DNA of 35,347 bases, taken from positions 1 to 35,347 of the IMG/VR virus record IMGVR_UViG_3300030104_001765, one strand, 5' to 3'. Under the pieces are notes generated by a model. The model worked only from the letters and a program-made list of their open reading frames with translations, was not told the origin of the DNA and made no database searches. Position 1 is the first letter of the stretch, and every line of letters starts with the position of its first letter. Shown here piece after piece: positions 19,415 to 28,957 of this stretch. Both the position numbers and the translations under genes were made by a program. The DNA comes from a virus.

Positions 19415-19711
19415 ATGAAAGGAAGAAGTCCGACCAAAGAGGAACAAGAGTGGATGGATTTTATCTGTCAGTACGGATGTATCGTCTGCCGAAATGAAAT
19501 GAGTGTATTCAGTCCTTGTGAACCGCACCATATCGAAGGAAAGACGAAGGCGGGGGCTCATTTTTTGACAATACCACTGTGCTGGGGACATCATCGCTCT
19601 GGCTACAATACCACTGAATGTGTTTCCCGCCACCCTTACAAAGCTGAGTTTGAAAAACGCTATGGTAAGGAAATAGAATTATTAGAACAAATGCGGGAGC
19701 TTCATGAATGA
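19415..19711 (+). CDS. Ref-like HNH nuclease
   Basis: A 98-residue protein: CIVC (residues 22-25), EPHHIEGK, HFLTIPLCWGHH, then SRHPYKAEFEKRYGKEIELL. This is the pattern of the phage P1 Ref (recombination enhancement function) HNH family: a CxxC zinc knuckle, the HH of the active site, and LCWxHH. Known Ref cuts DNA within RecA D-loops. Next to terminase it may act in DNA processing, since HNH proteins near terminase genes often assist packaging. Confidence 0.85.
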   Translation: MKGRSPTKEEQEWMDFICQYGCIVCRNEMSVFSPCEPHHIEGKTKAGAHFLTIPLCWGHHRSGYNTTECVSRHPYKAEFEKRYGKEIELLEQMRELHE

Positions 19712-20612
19712 AGGAATTAAATCGTTAGCAACCACTGCGGGCTATTTTGCACCCGGTGCTGGTGTTTTGGATGCGTTGGGGATGTACCCTGATGAGAACA
19801 GCCAGAGTATGTTAGCGAATCTAAAGGCAGGTGAGTTCGGTCAAGCAGGGTTTCAAGGCTTGGGTGCTTTAGGGGATGCACTGCAGATGACTGGTGTGGG
19901 TGCGGCTTTGGGTCTGGGACTGAAAACGGTATCGAAAGCAGGCAAACTAGGTCGAGCACAGAAAGGAACAATCTTTCGTGGTAGAAAGCATCGTGACGAT
20001 ATTACAAAAAACCCAATTTTTGAGTCGGATCAAATGGTGAATTTGGCGGGCGAGAAACGCCCTCTTAACTCAAAGCTGATGCATTTTCTGACTCCTAAGA
20101 AATTAGGAGACAAAGAATACGTTGATGCCACATCGGATGTATTAAAACAATTGTTCACAAAAGATCGCAGTATTGCTGGTGCGCCAAACCCCTCGAAGAG
20201 TCTAACATCGGATTCTCAATATTTTACACTACAAAAAGATGTGGGACTTGGTATGGATAATCCAGCAAGGGTCACTGTCAGGGTTTCTGATCATCCACCA
20301 AGACTAAAGGGTTTGGGTAAAGAGCGATCAGGTGGTCGTGGAGACAAACGATTTAGAGAAGCGGATGTAAGGATTAATATTTCTCCAGACACGCCATCAT
20401 CGATGAGCGTAGAAGAAGCGATGGGTTCGATTAGAAATATGTATATAAAACCCGGCAAGATCGAAGAGATTGTTAGATCGGGTCGCAAAGTAACAGGCGA
20501 AGATTTATTGGTAGCCAGTATTAAAGATGGCAAAGTGGTATCTAAAAAAGCTCCATATCAATACAGAGAAGGTGGTATGACACCATTTGGAATGGATGTT
20601 TCTCAATTGTAA
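19704..20612 (+). CDS. Ejected/polyvalent-type protein with shared N-terminal module
   Basis: A 302-residue protein. Residues about 9-83 (TAGYFAPGAGVLDALGMYPD, then GLGALGDALQMTGVGAAL, then LKTVSKAGKLG) match residues about 33-138 of the protein at 22108-24318. The C-terminal part carries ARVTVRVSDHPPR and DVRINISPDTPSSMSV. The VR-S-DH pattern resembles domains in phage polyvalent or toxin-like proteins; I cannot name it. The glycine-rich hydrophobic stretch could interact with membranes. Its location between the Ref-like nuclease and TerL (stop overlaps the TerL start as TAATG) fits a virion protein made late. Function inferred only. Confidence 0.65.
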   Translation: MNEGIKSLATTAGYFAPGAGVLDALGMYPDENSQSMLANLKAGEFGQAGFQGLGALGDALQMTGVGAALGLGLKTVSKAGKLGRAQKGTIFRGRKHRDDITKNPIFESDQMVNLAGEKRPLNSKLMHFLTPKKLGDKEYVDATSDVLKQLFTKDRSIAGAPNPSKSLTSDSQYFTLQKDVGLGMDNPARVTVRVSDHPPRLKGLGKERSGGRGDKRFREADVRINISPDTPSSMSVEEAMGSIRNMYIKPGKIEEIVRSGRKVTGEDLLVASIKDGKVVSKKAPYQYREGGMTPFGMDVSQL

Positions 20613-22108
20613 TGCAGATTAATTCACAAACGATACAGAACATCAGCAATCTTTCTTACGATGAGAAGCTGGAGTTGCTTAAACAACTTGAAGAATTACA
20701 AAAAGCCAAGTTTAGAGAAGATTGTCAGGGTGACTTTATTACTTTTGTAAAGTCGGTTTGGCCCGCATTTATAGAAGGGGATCACCACAAGATCATGGCT
20801 GAAGAGTTTGGTCGTGTTGTCAATGGCGATTTAAAGCGTTTGATTATCAATATGCCCCCTAGACATACCAAGAGTGAGTTTGCGTCTTATCTGTTGCCTG
20901 CATGGTTTCTAGGACACAAGCCAGAAGGAAAGGTAATTCAGACTGCACACACCGCAGAACTCTCAGTGGGTTTCGGTAGAAAGGTGCGTAACTTGGTTGG
21001 CTCAAAGGATTACCAAAAGATATTTGATACTGTAAACCTGCAAGCGGACAGTAAAGCTGCGGGTCGATGGAATACCAACAAAGGCGGTGAGTATTTTGCG
21101 ATTGGTGTTGGCGGTGCTGTAACTGGTAAAGGTGCGGATTTATTGATAATCGATGATCCACACTCAGAGCAGGAAGGCGCAAGTGCCGATCCCAAAGTAT
21201 TTGAAAAGACTTTTGAATGGTACACCTCAGGTCCTCGTCAGCGTTTACAACCGGGCGGTGCGATTGTGGTGGTAATGACCCGATGGCACAAACGAGATTT
21301 GACTGGAAACCTATTGAAAACCAGTATGAAGCGTGGTGGAGAAGAATGGAGAGTCATTGAGTTTCCTGCAATCCTGCCTTCAGGCAAGTCACTTTGGCCC
21401 GGCTTTTGGAAAATAGAAGAGCTTGAAGCCCTTAAAGAAGAGCTTCCTGTTTCAAAATGGTCTGCACAATATCAGCAAGACCCAACCAGTGAAGAAGGCG
21501 CATTGGTTAAAAGAGAGTGGTGGAAACGATGGGAAGAAGATCGACCACCGCATTGTGAGTTTTTAATTCAGTCTTGGGACACCGCATTTTTAAAATCAGA
21601 AAGGGCAGACTATTCTGCTTGCACGACATGGGGAGTGTTTTACGCAGACGATGAAGATGGGAGAATGGCTCCCAATTTAATTTTATTGGATGCGTTTAAA
21701 GAGCGATTGGAGTTTCCAGAACTGAAGAAAGTGGCTTATAAGACATGGCAGAAGTATGAACCCGATGCGTTTATTGTCGAGTCGAAAGCCGCAGGAACAC
21801 CCTTAATCTTTGAATTGAGATCAATGGGGATTCCTGTATCAGAATTTAGCCCATCGAGAGGGAACGATAAAATAGCAAGAGTGAATGCGGTTGCAGATTT
21901 GTTTGCAACTGGAATAGTTTGGGCACCGGAAACCCGATGGGCAGATGAAGTTATTGAAGAGTTTGCGGCTTTTCCAAATGCAGATCATGACGATTTAGTC
22001 GATTCCAGCACTCAGGCTTTGTTAAGATTTAGACAAGGTGGTTTTGTCAGCCTTTACTCCGATGAAGAAGATGAACCTTTTTACGCAGGTAAAGCAGAGT
22101 ATTACTAA
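20612..22108 (+). CDS. Terminase large subunit
   Basis: A 498-residue packaging motor. ATPase: a Walker-A-like loop PPRHTKSE (82-89), Walker B LLIIDD (177-182), and a coupling region VVVMTRWHKRDLTGNL. The C-terminal RNase H-like nuclease has SWDTAF (Asp323), FIVESKAAG and DHDDLVDS (Asp460/Asp461). Domain order and length match phage large terminases (Terminase_6 type). Starts overlap on both sides (TAATG), so it is coupled to the two polyvalent-type genes. Confidence 0.95.
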   Translation: MQINSQTIQNISNLSYDEKLELLKQLEELQKAKFREDCQGDFITFVKSVWPAFIEGDHHKIMAEEFGRVVNGDLKRLIINMPPRHTKSEFASYLLPAWFLGHKPEGKVIQTAHTAELSVGFGRKVRNLVGSKDYQKIFDTVNLQADSKAAGRWNTNKGGEYFAIGVGGAVTGKGADLLIIDDPHSEQEGASADPKVFEKTFEWYTSGPRQRLQPGGAIVVVMTRWHKRDLTGNLLKTSMKRGGEEWRVIEFPAILPSGKSLWPGFWKIEELEALKEELPVSKWSAQYQQDPTSEEGALVKREWWKRWEEDRPPHCEFLIQSWDTAFLKSERADYSACTTWGVFYADDEDGRMAPNLILLDAFKERLEFPELKKVAYKTWQKYEPDAFIVESKAAGTPLIFELRSMGIPVSEFSPSRGNDKIARVNAVADLFATGIVWAPETRWADEVIEEFAAFPNADHDDLVDSSTQALLRFRQGGFVSLYSDEEDEPFYAGKAEYY

Positions 22109-24318
22109 TGGCAGAAACAAGAGAACAAAGACAGCAAAGATTTCTGCAAAGAGATTTAGATCGCCAAGCAAGAGAGCAACAGATAAAACAAAAGCTCCCA
22201 ACATTAGGTGCTCAAGCTGGTTGGATGGGCGGATTGATGGCTCCGAGTTCTGGATTGACTGATTACTTTGGTTTATATCCACAGATACCGACTGAAGATA
22301 ATATGATTCCGACTGAAAGACTGCCAAGTTTTTCTGAGAACATAGAAAACAAAAGATACATGGATGCCTTGTATCAAACGATGGGCGTTCTGGGGGATGC
22401 AGCTTATGCTTCTGCTCCATTTACAGGACCAGCAGGGCTTATAGCAGGAACAACATTGAAAGGCATTGGAGCTGCTGGAAAAGCAATTAAAGCAAGTAAA
22501 TCAAAAGGAATTGCATCTTTGTCTGAACAAGCAGACTTGGTTAATAAATATGCAAGAGATGAGAACTTTGTCTCGCCCACCATTGAGACTTTGATAAATA
22601 GAGCACCTAAAGACTTAAAAGGAAAACAGATTACAGAGTGGGTTAATGCTTCTGCAAACAAAGGAGTGAAACCAAAAGAAATTCAATATTTAGGCATTGA
22701 TGAATTTATTGAAGCAAACCCAAACGCAAGCATTGATGAAGTTGTGCGTGGGGTTAGTGATAATCAAATAAAAATTAGAAAAAATGTTTATGAAGGCGAT
22801 AACAGTCCAGTATTAGAATTTATAGAAAGCACACCTGATCGTGATCCTTTAGATGGCTCAAATTTTTGGCAGTATAGAACCGATGATTTTTTATATGATA
22901 TTGAAAGAGGTGATTCACAAATACAAAAAGAATTACTAAATCATTACAATGAAGCATGGGGTGTAAATAAAAAATCTTGGGATGATGTGCCAGAAACAAT
23001 GCATGAAGAGATTGCTGATTCATTGGCTAAACAAGATTATCTAGATAATCCATATGAGATGATTAAGGTTGCTGATGTAGGTGATAATACCTTTGCACTA
23101 GGCAATGAAGATATTGGCTATACCATTTTCGTTAATGGAAAAAGAATGGATACTCCATCTGTTCCTTACAGTAACACAGAAGCTAGGATTCAATTGCGAA
23201 ATTCAATGTCCAGAGAAGGATATGATTTTGGTAGAGTAGATGGCGAAGAAGATTATTACAGTGATATTCAATATAAAACAGAAATAGATAATAATTTACC
23301 CGGCGGTGAAAACTATAGGGAAGTTGTATTTAATTGGGAAAATGCTCCAGAAGATTCAGTTTCCCAATTGCGTCAAACAACAAACCCTCATTTTAATGAT
23401 GATAACCAAATAGCACACGCATTAGTAAGGGATCGAACTTTAGAAGATGGTTCTAAAAGTTTGCACATTGATGAGCTTCAGTCTGATTTGCATAGAGAAG
23501 GATCAAGATATGGTTATAAAACAAAAGAGGGGATTGAATCATCAAATAAAGAATTAAGTAAATTTAATTCATTAATCGATAATGAATACGAAAACTTACA
23601 ACCAATTATCAAAAAATACGATTTAGACCTAACAGAATATGATTGGAAATCATTGGAAGATGGATACGGTAGTAACATATATTACCAGCCGGATAATATA
23701 AGAGCCTCTGCTAAAGGGAAAGTTGCAAAAGAATATGTTAACGAAGCTGTAAAAAAATATACAATGCGTGAAGGTGTTGGACCATCTCAGTTGCCGAAAG
23801 ATTTAAACGATGCATTAAAAAAATTAGAAGATGCAGCGAACAGCAGTATTGATGAAAGTGGGAAATTATTTAAAATGGTTCCCGACTACCCATTCAAAGA
23901 CGATTGGTACAATATGGGGATAAAAAGTTTATTGGTTGATGCAATTGATGAAGGCAAAGATGCACTCTCCATTTCTACTTCTGCCGCTATGAAAAATAGA
24001 TACACTGATCAATACCACAAGTTTTATGAAATGCTGTATGATAAGAAGATACCTTCTGCAATGCAGAAACTGGCTAAGAAATATGGTGGTAAGTTTGAAA
24101 AAGGAAGTCTGGATTTAGATGATACTTATGGCGCAGGTTTTAAAGAAACAGCTAGAAACCCAAATGTTATGACACCAAAAACGTCTATAGAATTAGCAAA
24201 AGCCAATACGATTAAAATTACCCCAGAAATGAGAAAAAAAGTTTTAGAAGAAGGGATTTCAACTTTTTCTGCGGGCGGATCAATTGGTAATTTTCCTTCT
24301 CGTTTAGCAAAAATATAA
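22108..24318 (+). CDS. Large polyvalent-type protein with shared N-terminal module
   Basis: A 736-residue protein. The N-terminal module (GWMGGLMAPSSGLTDYFGLY, then MGVLGDAAYASAPFTGPAGL, then KGIGAAGKAIK) is shared with the 302-residue protein at 19704. Later segments match the large polyvalent protein pattern: LPGGENYREVVFNW near residue 395, ALVRDRTLEDGSKSLHIDEL then QSDLHREGSRYGYK near 440-470, and PDYPFKDDWYNMGIKSLLVD near 592. Polyvalent proteins are multi-domain effectors injected with phage DNA. The C-terminus ends SAGGSIGNFPSRLAKI. No catalytic residue can be assigned. It lies between TerL and the portal, the usual zone for such proteins. Confidence 0.75.
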   Translation: MAETREQRQQRFLQRDLDRQAREQQIKQKLPTLGAQAGWMGGLMAPSSGLTDYFGLYPQIPTEDNMIPTERLPSFSENIENKRYMDALYQTMGVLGDAAYASAPFTGPAGLIAGTTLKGIGAAGKAIKASKSKGIASLSEQADLVNKYARDENFVSPTIETLINRAPKDLKGKQITEWVNASANKGVKPKEIQYLGIDEFIEANPNASIDEVVRGVSDNQIKIRKNVYEGDNSPVLEFIESTPDRDPLDGSNFWQYRTDDFLYDIERGDSQIQKELLNHYNEAWGVNKKSWDDVPETMHEEIADSLAKQDYLDNPYEMIKVADVGDNTFALGNEDIGYTIFVNGKRMDTPSVPYSNTEARIQLRNSMSREGYDFGRVDGEEDYYSDIQYKTEIDNNLPGGENYREVVFNWENAPEDSVSQLRQTTNPHFNDDNQIAHALVRDRTLEDGSKSLHIDELQSDLHREGSRYGYKTKEGIESSNKELSKFNSLIDNEYENLQPIIKKYDLDLTEYDWKSLEDGYGSNIYYQPDNIRASAKGKVAKEYVNEAVKKYTMREGVGPSQLPKDLNDALKKLEDAANSSIDESGKLFKMVPDYPFKDDWYNMGIKSLLVDAIDEGKDALSISTSAAMKNRYTDQYHKFYEMLYDKKIPSAMQKLAKKYGGKFEKGSLDLDDTYGAGFKETARNPNVMTPKTSIELAKANTIKITPEMRKKVLEEGISTFSAGGSIGNFPSRLAKI

Positions 24319-24331
24319 TTAATGGATTACT

Positions 24332-26812
24332 ATGGCAATTGAAAGAACAACACCAGCAACACCAATAGAAGGTGAGTTAGAATCAAGCGTTGAAATAGAT
24401 ATTGTTGAGCCTAATGGCGCAATGATGACCGAAGATGGCGGAATGATTATTGATTTTGATCCCGATGCTTTTGATCCAAGCGGTGATTTTTTTGCAAACT
24501 TAGCAGAAGAAATGTCTGAAGATGATTTGCAAATGTTAGCATCAGAGCTTGTTGGTCAATATCAAGGCGATAGAGATTCTAGGAATGATTGGGAAGAAAC
24601 TTATATAAAAGGTTTAGACCAGTTGGGATTGAAGATTGAAGATCGAACTTTACCATGGCCCGGCTCATGCGGTGTGTTTCACCCAATGCTTACAGAAGCT
24701 GTTGTACGATTTCAAAGTCAGGCAATTGGAGAAATATTTCCAGCTTCAGGACCAGTAAATACTAAAATATTTGGCAAGGTTACTCCTGAAAAAGAACAGC
24801 AATCAAAAAGAGTTCAAGACTATATGAACTATTTGTTGACTGATAGAATGACTGAATACCGAACTGAAACTGAAAAACTTTTGTTTTCATTGCCATTAGC
24901 GGGTTCAGCATTTAGAAAAGTTTATTACGATCCAAACATGGACAGACCATGTGCAATCTTTGTTCCTGCTGAAGATTTTATTGTGTCTTATGGTGCAACC
25001 GATCTTCAAATGGCAGAACGAGCTACACACATTATGAAAAAGAATGCGAATGATGTGCGTAAATTACAGGTATCAGGCTTTTATAGAGACATTGACTTAC
25101 CTGATCCATCTCCTGATCCAGATGATATTCGTAAAAAATACGATGAATTAACAGGCGATAGCTCAACTTATGACTTTGATAATCGCTATACGCTGTTAGA
25201 AATGATGGTGAACTTAGACCTACAAGGCTTTGAAGATACTGATGATGAAGGAAATGAAACAGGCATTGCACTTCCTTATGTAGTTACCATTGATATTTCA
25301 AGCAACAGCATTTTGTCCATTCGCAGAAATTGGTATGAGAAAGACAATAATCGAATGATGCGTCAACACTTTGCACATTATCAATACTTGCCGGGTCTTG
25401 GGTTTTATGGATTTGGTTTGGTGCATTTGATTGGTGGATTGGCAAAATCTGCTACTTCACTGTTAAGACAGCTAGTAGATGCAGGAACATTATCAAACTT
25501 GCCGGGTGGTCTAAAGTCCAGAGGGCTTAGAATTAAAGGGGATGATACTCCGATTATGCCGGGTGAGTTTAGAGATGTAGATATTCCCGGTGGTGCAATT
25601 AGAGACAACATTACATTTCTTCCTTACAAAGAACCATCGGCAACTCTTTATCAGTTGCTAGGAAATATTGTTGAAGAAGGAAGAAGGTTTACGAGTGCAT
25701 CAGATTTAAATGTCAGCGACATGAACTCAGAAGCTCCAGTTGGAACAACATTAGCAATTCTTGAAAGAAGCATGAAGGTTATGACTGCTATACAATCTAG
25801 GCTTCACGCTTCAATGAAACAAGAATTTAATATCTTAGTTAATGTAATTAAAGACTTTACCTCTCCATCTTATCCTTATGAGGTTGATGCAGAGTCTGAT
25901 ATTAAGGCTGAAGATTTTGATGACCGCATTGATGTCCAACCTGTTTCTGATCCAAACTCAGCAACAATGTCTCAAAGAATAATGCAGTATCAAGCAGCAC
26001 TTCAGTTGGCTCAACAATCGCCACAGATTTATAATTTGCCTGAATTACACAGACAAATGTTAGATACATTAGGCATTAGAGATGCAGACAAGATTGTTCC
26101 GCTAGGCGATGATGTAAAAGCTGCTGATCCAGTCAGTGAAAATATGAATATGATTAATGGCGAACCAGTTAAAGCATTTGAATATCAAGATCAAGAAGCA
26201 CACATTAGAGTTCATATGAGTGCTATACAAGACCCAGAGTTGGCTCAAATGGGCGCAAACAACCCACAAGGTATGCAGTTACTACAAGCATCTGTAGAGT
26301 CTCATATTAGAGAACATTTGGCATTTCAATATCGTGATGAGATTGAAAAAGAATTGGGTGTTGAGTTACCTCCATTGGGTGAGCCTCTTCCAGAAGATAT
26401 TGAAAAAAGATTGTCATCAATGGTTGCTGAAGCTGCGGAAAGATTATTACAGAAAAACGAAAGAGAAGCGCAACAACAACAAATTCAACAACAAATGCAA
26501 GACCCATTGGTTCAAGCAAAAATGCGTGAACTTGATATTAAAGAAGCTGAAGTTCAGCGTAAAGCTCAAGCCGATATGGTTGATGCACAAGTTGATATGC
26601 AAAAGGCTCAAAGCCGTGATGCTATTGAGCTTGAAAGAATTAGGTCGCAAGAAAAAATTGCTGATGCCAGCGTAAAACAAAAACTGGTTAGCGATGTAAT
26701 TGATGCTCAAGTAGAGGGCGAAAAAATTGAAAGTGAAGAAGCCACTAAAGCAGCTGAGATTGCATCAAGACTTGCATCTGATATAACATCTGATAATACT
26801 AATGGACAGTAA
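24332..26812 (+). CDS. Portal protein
   Basis: An 826-residue portal, similar in length to P22-like portals. An acidic N-terminus (IDFDPDAFDPSGDFF) is followed by DWEETYIKGLDQLGLKIEDR, then TLPWPGSCGVFHPMLTEAVV, the conserved start of podovirus portals. Other family marks are the YEKDNNRMMRQHFAHYQYLP and LPGLGFYGFGLVHLIG segments and ASDLNVSDMNSEAPVGTTLA before a helix. Residues about 690-800 form a long Gln/Glu/Lys helix (LDIKEAEVQRKAQADMVDAQ) like the P22 barrel. It forms the dodecameric gate at the packaging vertex. Confidence 0.93.
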   Translation: MAIERTTPATPIEGELESSVEIDIVEPNGAMMTEDGGMIIDFDPDAFDPSGDFFANLAEEMSEDDLQMLASELVGQYQGDRDSRNDWEETYIKGLDQLGLKIEDRTLPWPGSCGVFHPMLTEAVVRFQSQAIGEIFPASGPVNTKIFGKVTPEKEQQSKRVQDYMNYLLTDRMTEYRTETEKLLFSLPLAGSAFRKVYYDPNMDRPCAIFVPAEDFIVSYGATDLQMAERATHIMKKNANDVRKLQVSGFYRDIDLPDPSPDPDDIRKKYDELTGDSSTYDFDNRYTLLEMMVNLDLQGFEDTDDEGNETGIALPYVVTIDISSNSILSIRRNWYEKDNNRMMRQHFAHYQYLPGLGFYGFGLVHLIGGLAKSATSLLRQLVDAGTLSNLPGGLKSRGLRIKGDDTPIMPGEFRDVDIPGGAIRDNITFLPYKEPSATLYQLLGNIVEEGRRFTSASDLNVSDMNSEAPVGTTLAILERSMKVMTAIQSRLHASMKQEFNILVNVIKDFTSPSYPYEVDAESDIKAEDFDDRIDVQPVSDPNSATMSQRIMQYQAALQLAQQSPQIYNLPELHRQMLDTLGIRDADKIVPLGDDVKAADPVSENMNMINGEPVKAFEYQDQEAHIRVHMSAIQDPELAQMGANNPQGMQLLQASVESHIREHLAFQYRDEIEKELGVELPPLGEPLPEDIEKRLSSMVAEAAERLLQKNEREAQQQQIQQQMQDPLVQAKMRELDIKEAEVQRKAQADMVDAQVDMQKAQSRDAIELERIRSQEKIADASVKQKLVSDVIDAQVEGEKIESEEATKAAEIASRLASDITSDNTNGQ

Positions 26813-26993
26813 TATACTGATTGAAAAGTTTAAGTCGAGAATACGAGACTTAATGAACGATAGAGCAGATAATATTGCTACAGGAAGTTGTACTAGTTTT
26901 GATGAATACAAACATCAATCTGGTGTAATCGAGGGTTTAGCCCTCGCAGAGCGTGAACTTTTGGATATTATTCAAGAATTAGAACGACTCTAA
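26802..26993 (+). CDS. Small conserved phage protein, 63 residues
   Basis: MDSNILIEKFKSRIRDLMND, then SCTSFDEYKHQSGVIEGLAL, then AERELLDIIQEL. Two helices around the conserved GVIEGLALAEREL block, found in small proteins encoded next to phage portals. It overlaps the portal end by 11 bases. Possibly a structural or assembly helper; not established. Confidence 0.82.
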   Translation: MDSNILIEKFKSRIRDLMNDRADNIATGSCTSFDEYKHQSGVIEGLALAERELLDIIQELERL

Positions 26994-27054
26994 ATCGGCA
27001 TAGTGCCGCAAGGTAACTCGGAAACCTTTAATAATTCCGTGCAAAGAGGTGGTC

Positions 27055-27426
27055 ATGCAAACTGCACTCGATATAGAGAAAGAAAAAAAAGAGGCAACAC
27101 AGTTGCCAGAACCCACAGGATATAGAATCCTAATTGCAATCCCTGAAAAAGAAGATAAAACCGAAGGCGGTATTTTGAAAGCGGATGAAACTATTCGCAA
27201 TGAAGAAGTAGCCACTATTACAGGTTTTGTTTTAAAAATGGGACCTGATTGCTACAAAGACGAATCACGATTTCCTACTGGAGCTTGGTGTTCCGAAGGA
27301 GATTTTGTTGTTTTTCGTGCATTTAGTGGTACTAGGATTAAAATTCATGGGAAAGAATTTCGCATCATTAATGATGATAGTGTCGAAGCAGTGGTTGATG
27401 ATCCCAGAGGGATAGAAAAAGTATGA
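27055..27426 (+). CDS. GroES-like co-chaperonin (Cpn10 family)
   Basis: 123 residues from ATG 27055 (AGAGGTGG site). PTGYRILIAIPEKEDKTEGG then ILKADETIRNEE match the start of the Cpn10 fold, including the mobile-loop region; GPDCYKDESRFPTGAWC and GDFVVFRAFSG match its second half. The family caps GroEL; phage versions (T4 gp31 by function) adapt the host chaperonin to fold the capsid protein. Its position in the head gene block fits. A GTG two codons upstream is less likely. Confidence 0.88.
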   Translation: MQTALDIEKEKKEATQLPEPTGYRILIAIPEKEDKTEGGILKADETIRNEEVATITGFVLKMGPDCYKDESRFPTGAWCSEGDFVVFRAFSGTRIKIHGKEFRIINDDSVEAVVDDPRGIEKV

Positions 27427-28424
27427 GCGATACTAACGAAAACTCAACAATGAGTACAGAACAGAAGTTTTTAGGCGTTAAATCTAAAATTGGCTCTAAG
27501 CCAGATGAGGTTGTTGAGTCTGAAAATGAAATTGATATTGAAATTATTGATGATTCTGAAGAAAAACCTGAAAAAAAAGAAAAGGTTTTTGCTGAAGATG
27601 TTAAAAATGATTCAGAAAAGCCAGTTGATGAAGAAATTTTAAATGTCGATAAAGGCGTTCAAAAAAGAATTGATCAATTAACTGCAAAACATCATGAAGA
27701 AAGAAGGCAAAAAGAACAAGCTGCAAAACTTCGTGATGAAGCAATTAAATATGCACAGCAAATAAAGTCTGAAAATGATCGTTTAAACCAATTGGTTAAT
27801 GATGGTCAGCAATATCTTGGAAAACAAGCCGAAGAAAGAGCAGAGTTTGCTAAACAAGCAGCACAAGAAAGATATAAAAAGGCTTATGAAGATGGTAATG
27901 CTGAAGAGATTATGATGGCTCAAGAGGCATTAACTAGAGCAACTATGGATGCGGCTAGTGCTGAACAATTTAATGCAAGGATTCCAGAGGAAGAATTTGT
28001 TCCACAACAACAAGAACAGTTTGTTCCTCAACAACAGATGCCACCAAGACCTGATGATAAAGCTATTTCATGGCAAGCAAAAAACCAATGGTTTGGAAGT
28101 GATCCTGAAATGACTAGCTTTGCATATGGTGTGCATGAAAAATTAGTTAGAGAAGAAAACATTGATCCTGCTTCTGATGAATACTATGAAAGAATAGATT
28201 CAAGAATGAAGTCAGTATTTCCAGATTTCTTTGGGAGTGAAGAAAAAGAAGCTGTAAGCTCCAATTCCCAAAGTTCCGTGATTGCACCTGCTACACGCAA
28301 TAATGGTGCAAAACCACGCAAAGTACAGCTTACAGCAACTCAAGTCGCCCTCGCAAAGCGTCTTGGGGTAACGCCAGAACAATATGCTAACCAGTTGGTT
28401 AAGGATATGTCTGCAAATAACTAG
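27423..28424 (+). CDS. Scaffolding-type protein
   Basis: A 333-residue, highly charged protein. Residues 1-80 are acidic and disordered (IDIEIIDDSEEKPEKKEK). Residues about 85-180 form a long helix (RIDQLTAKHHEERRQKEQAA, then QAAQERYKKAYEDGNAEEIM). There are two EEFVPQQQ/EQFVPQQQ repeats near residue 195, and a C-terminal basic helix (RKVQLTATQVALAKRLGV) suited to capsid contact. Position between the co-chaperonin and capsid genes, size and helical composition match phage scaffold proteins. Called from architecture, not from a family signature. Confidence 0.72.
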   Translation: MSDTNENSTMSTEQKFLGVKSKIGSKPDEVVESENEIDIEIIDDSEEKPEKKEKVFAEDVKNDSEKPVDEEILNVDKGVQKRIDQLTAKHHEERRQKEQAAKLRDEAIKYAQQIKSENDRLNQLVNDGQQYLGKQAEERAEFAKQAAQERYKKAYEDGNAEEIMMAQEALTRATMDAASAEQFNARIPEEEFVPQQQEQFVPQQQMPPRPDDKAISWQAKNQWFGSDPEMTSFAYGVHEKLVREENIDPASDEYYERIDSRMKSVFPDFFGSEEKEAVSSNSQSSVIAPATRNNGAKPRKVQLTATQVALAKRLGVTPEQYANQLVKDMSANN

Positions 28425-28435
28425 AGGATATTTAT

Positions 28436-28900
28436 ATGTCTGAAGAGCGCACTCCAAGAGAGGAGTATAATCGAGAAACCACACAACGAAAGAAGTCGTG
28501 GTCACCACCAAATGTACTACCTGACCCTGAACCAGAGGAAGGATGGGTGTTTAGATGGGTTCGTACCAGCATGATTGGTAATCCAGATAACACTAATGTT
28601 TCCAGTAAGTTTAGAGAAGGCTGGGAGGTCGTCTCTGCTGAGTCTCAACCTAAGTTGAAAATACTTTCGGATGAAGATTCACGCTGGGCAAGCGAAGGTG
28701 CAATTGAAGTTGGTGGGTTATTATTATGTAAAGCCCCTGTTGAAATGGTCAAAGAACGTAAAGAATATTACGAGAAAATGGCTGATCAACAAATGAATGG
28801 CATTGATAATAATTACCTTAGAGAAAATGATCCAAGAATGCCTATGCTTCAACCGGAAAGGCAGTCTAGGGTTACTTTCGGGAGTAACTCCAAGAAGTAA
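28436..28900 (+). CDS. Conserved head-region protein, 154 residues
   Basis: A hydrophilic protein: TQRKKSWSPPNVLPDPEPEE, then GWVFRWVRTSMIGNPDNTNV, then REGWEVVSAESQP. The segment ending KAPVEMVKERKEYYEKMADQ is helical. Its order after the scaffold and before the major capsid protein is typical of a group of marine podovirus-like phages, where the equivalent gene has no assigned function. Likely an assembly or minor head protein. Confidence 0.75.
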   Translation: MSEERTPREEYNRETTQRKKSWSPPNVLPDPEPEEGWVFRWVRTSMIGNPDNTNVSSKFREGWEVVSAESQPKLKILSDEDSRWASEGAIEVGGLLLCKAPVEMVKERKEYYEKMADQQMNGIDNNYLRENDPRMPMLQPERQSRVTFGSNSKK

Positions 28901-28957
28901 TTTATTATTTCATGGGGTTATGAATTTTAACTTTGTGATGTAAATAGGGAGGCTATT

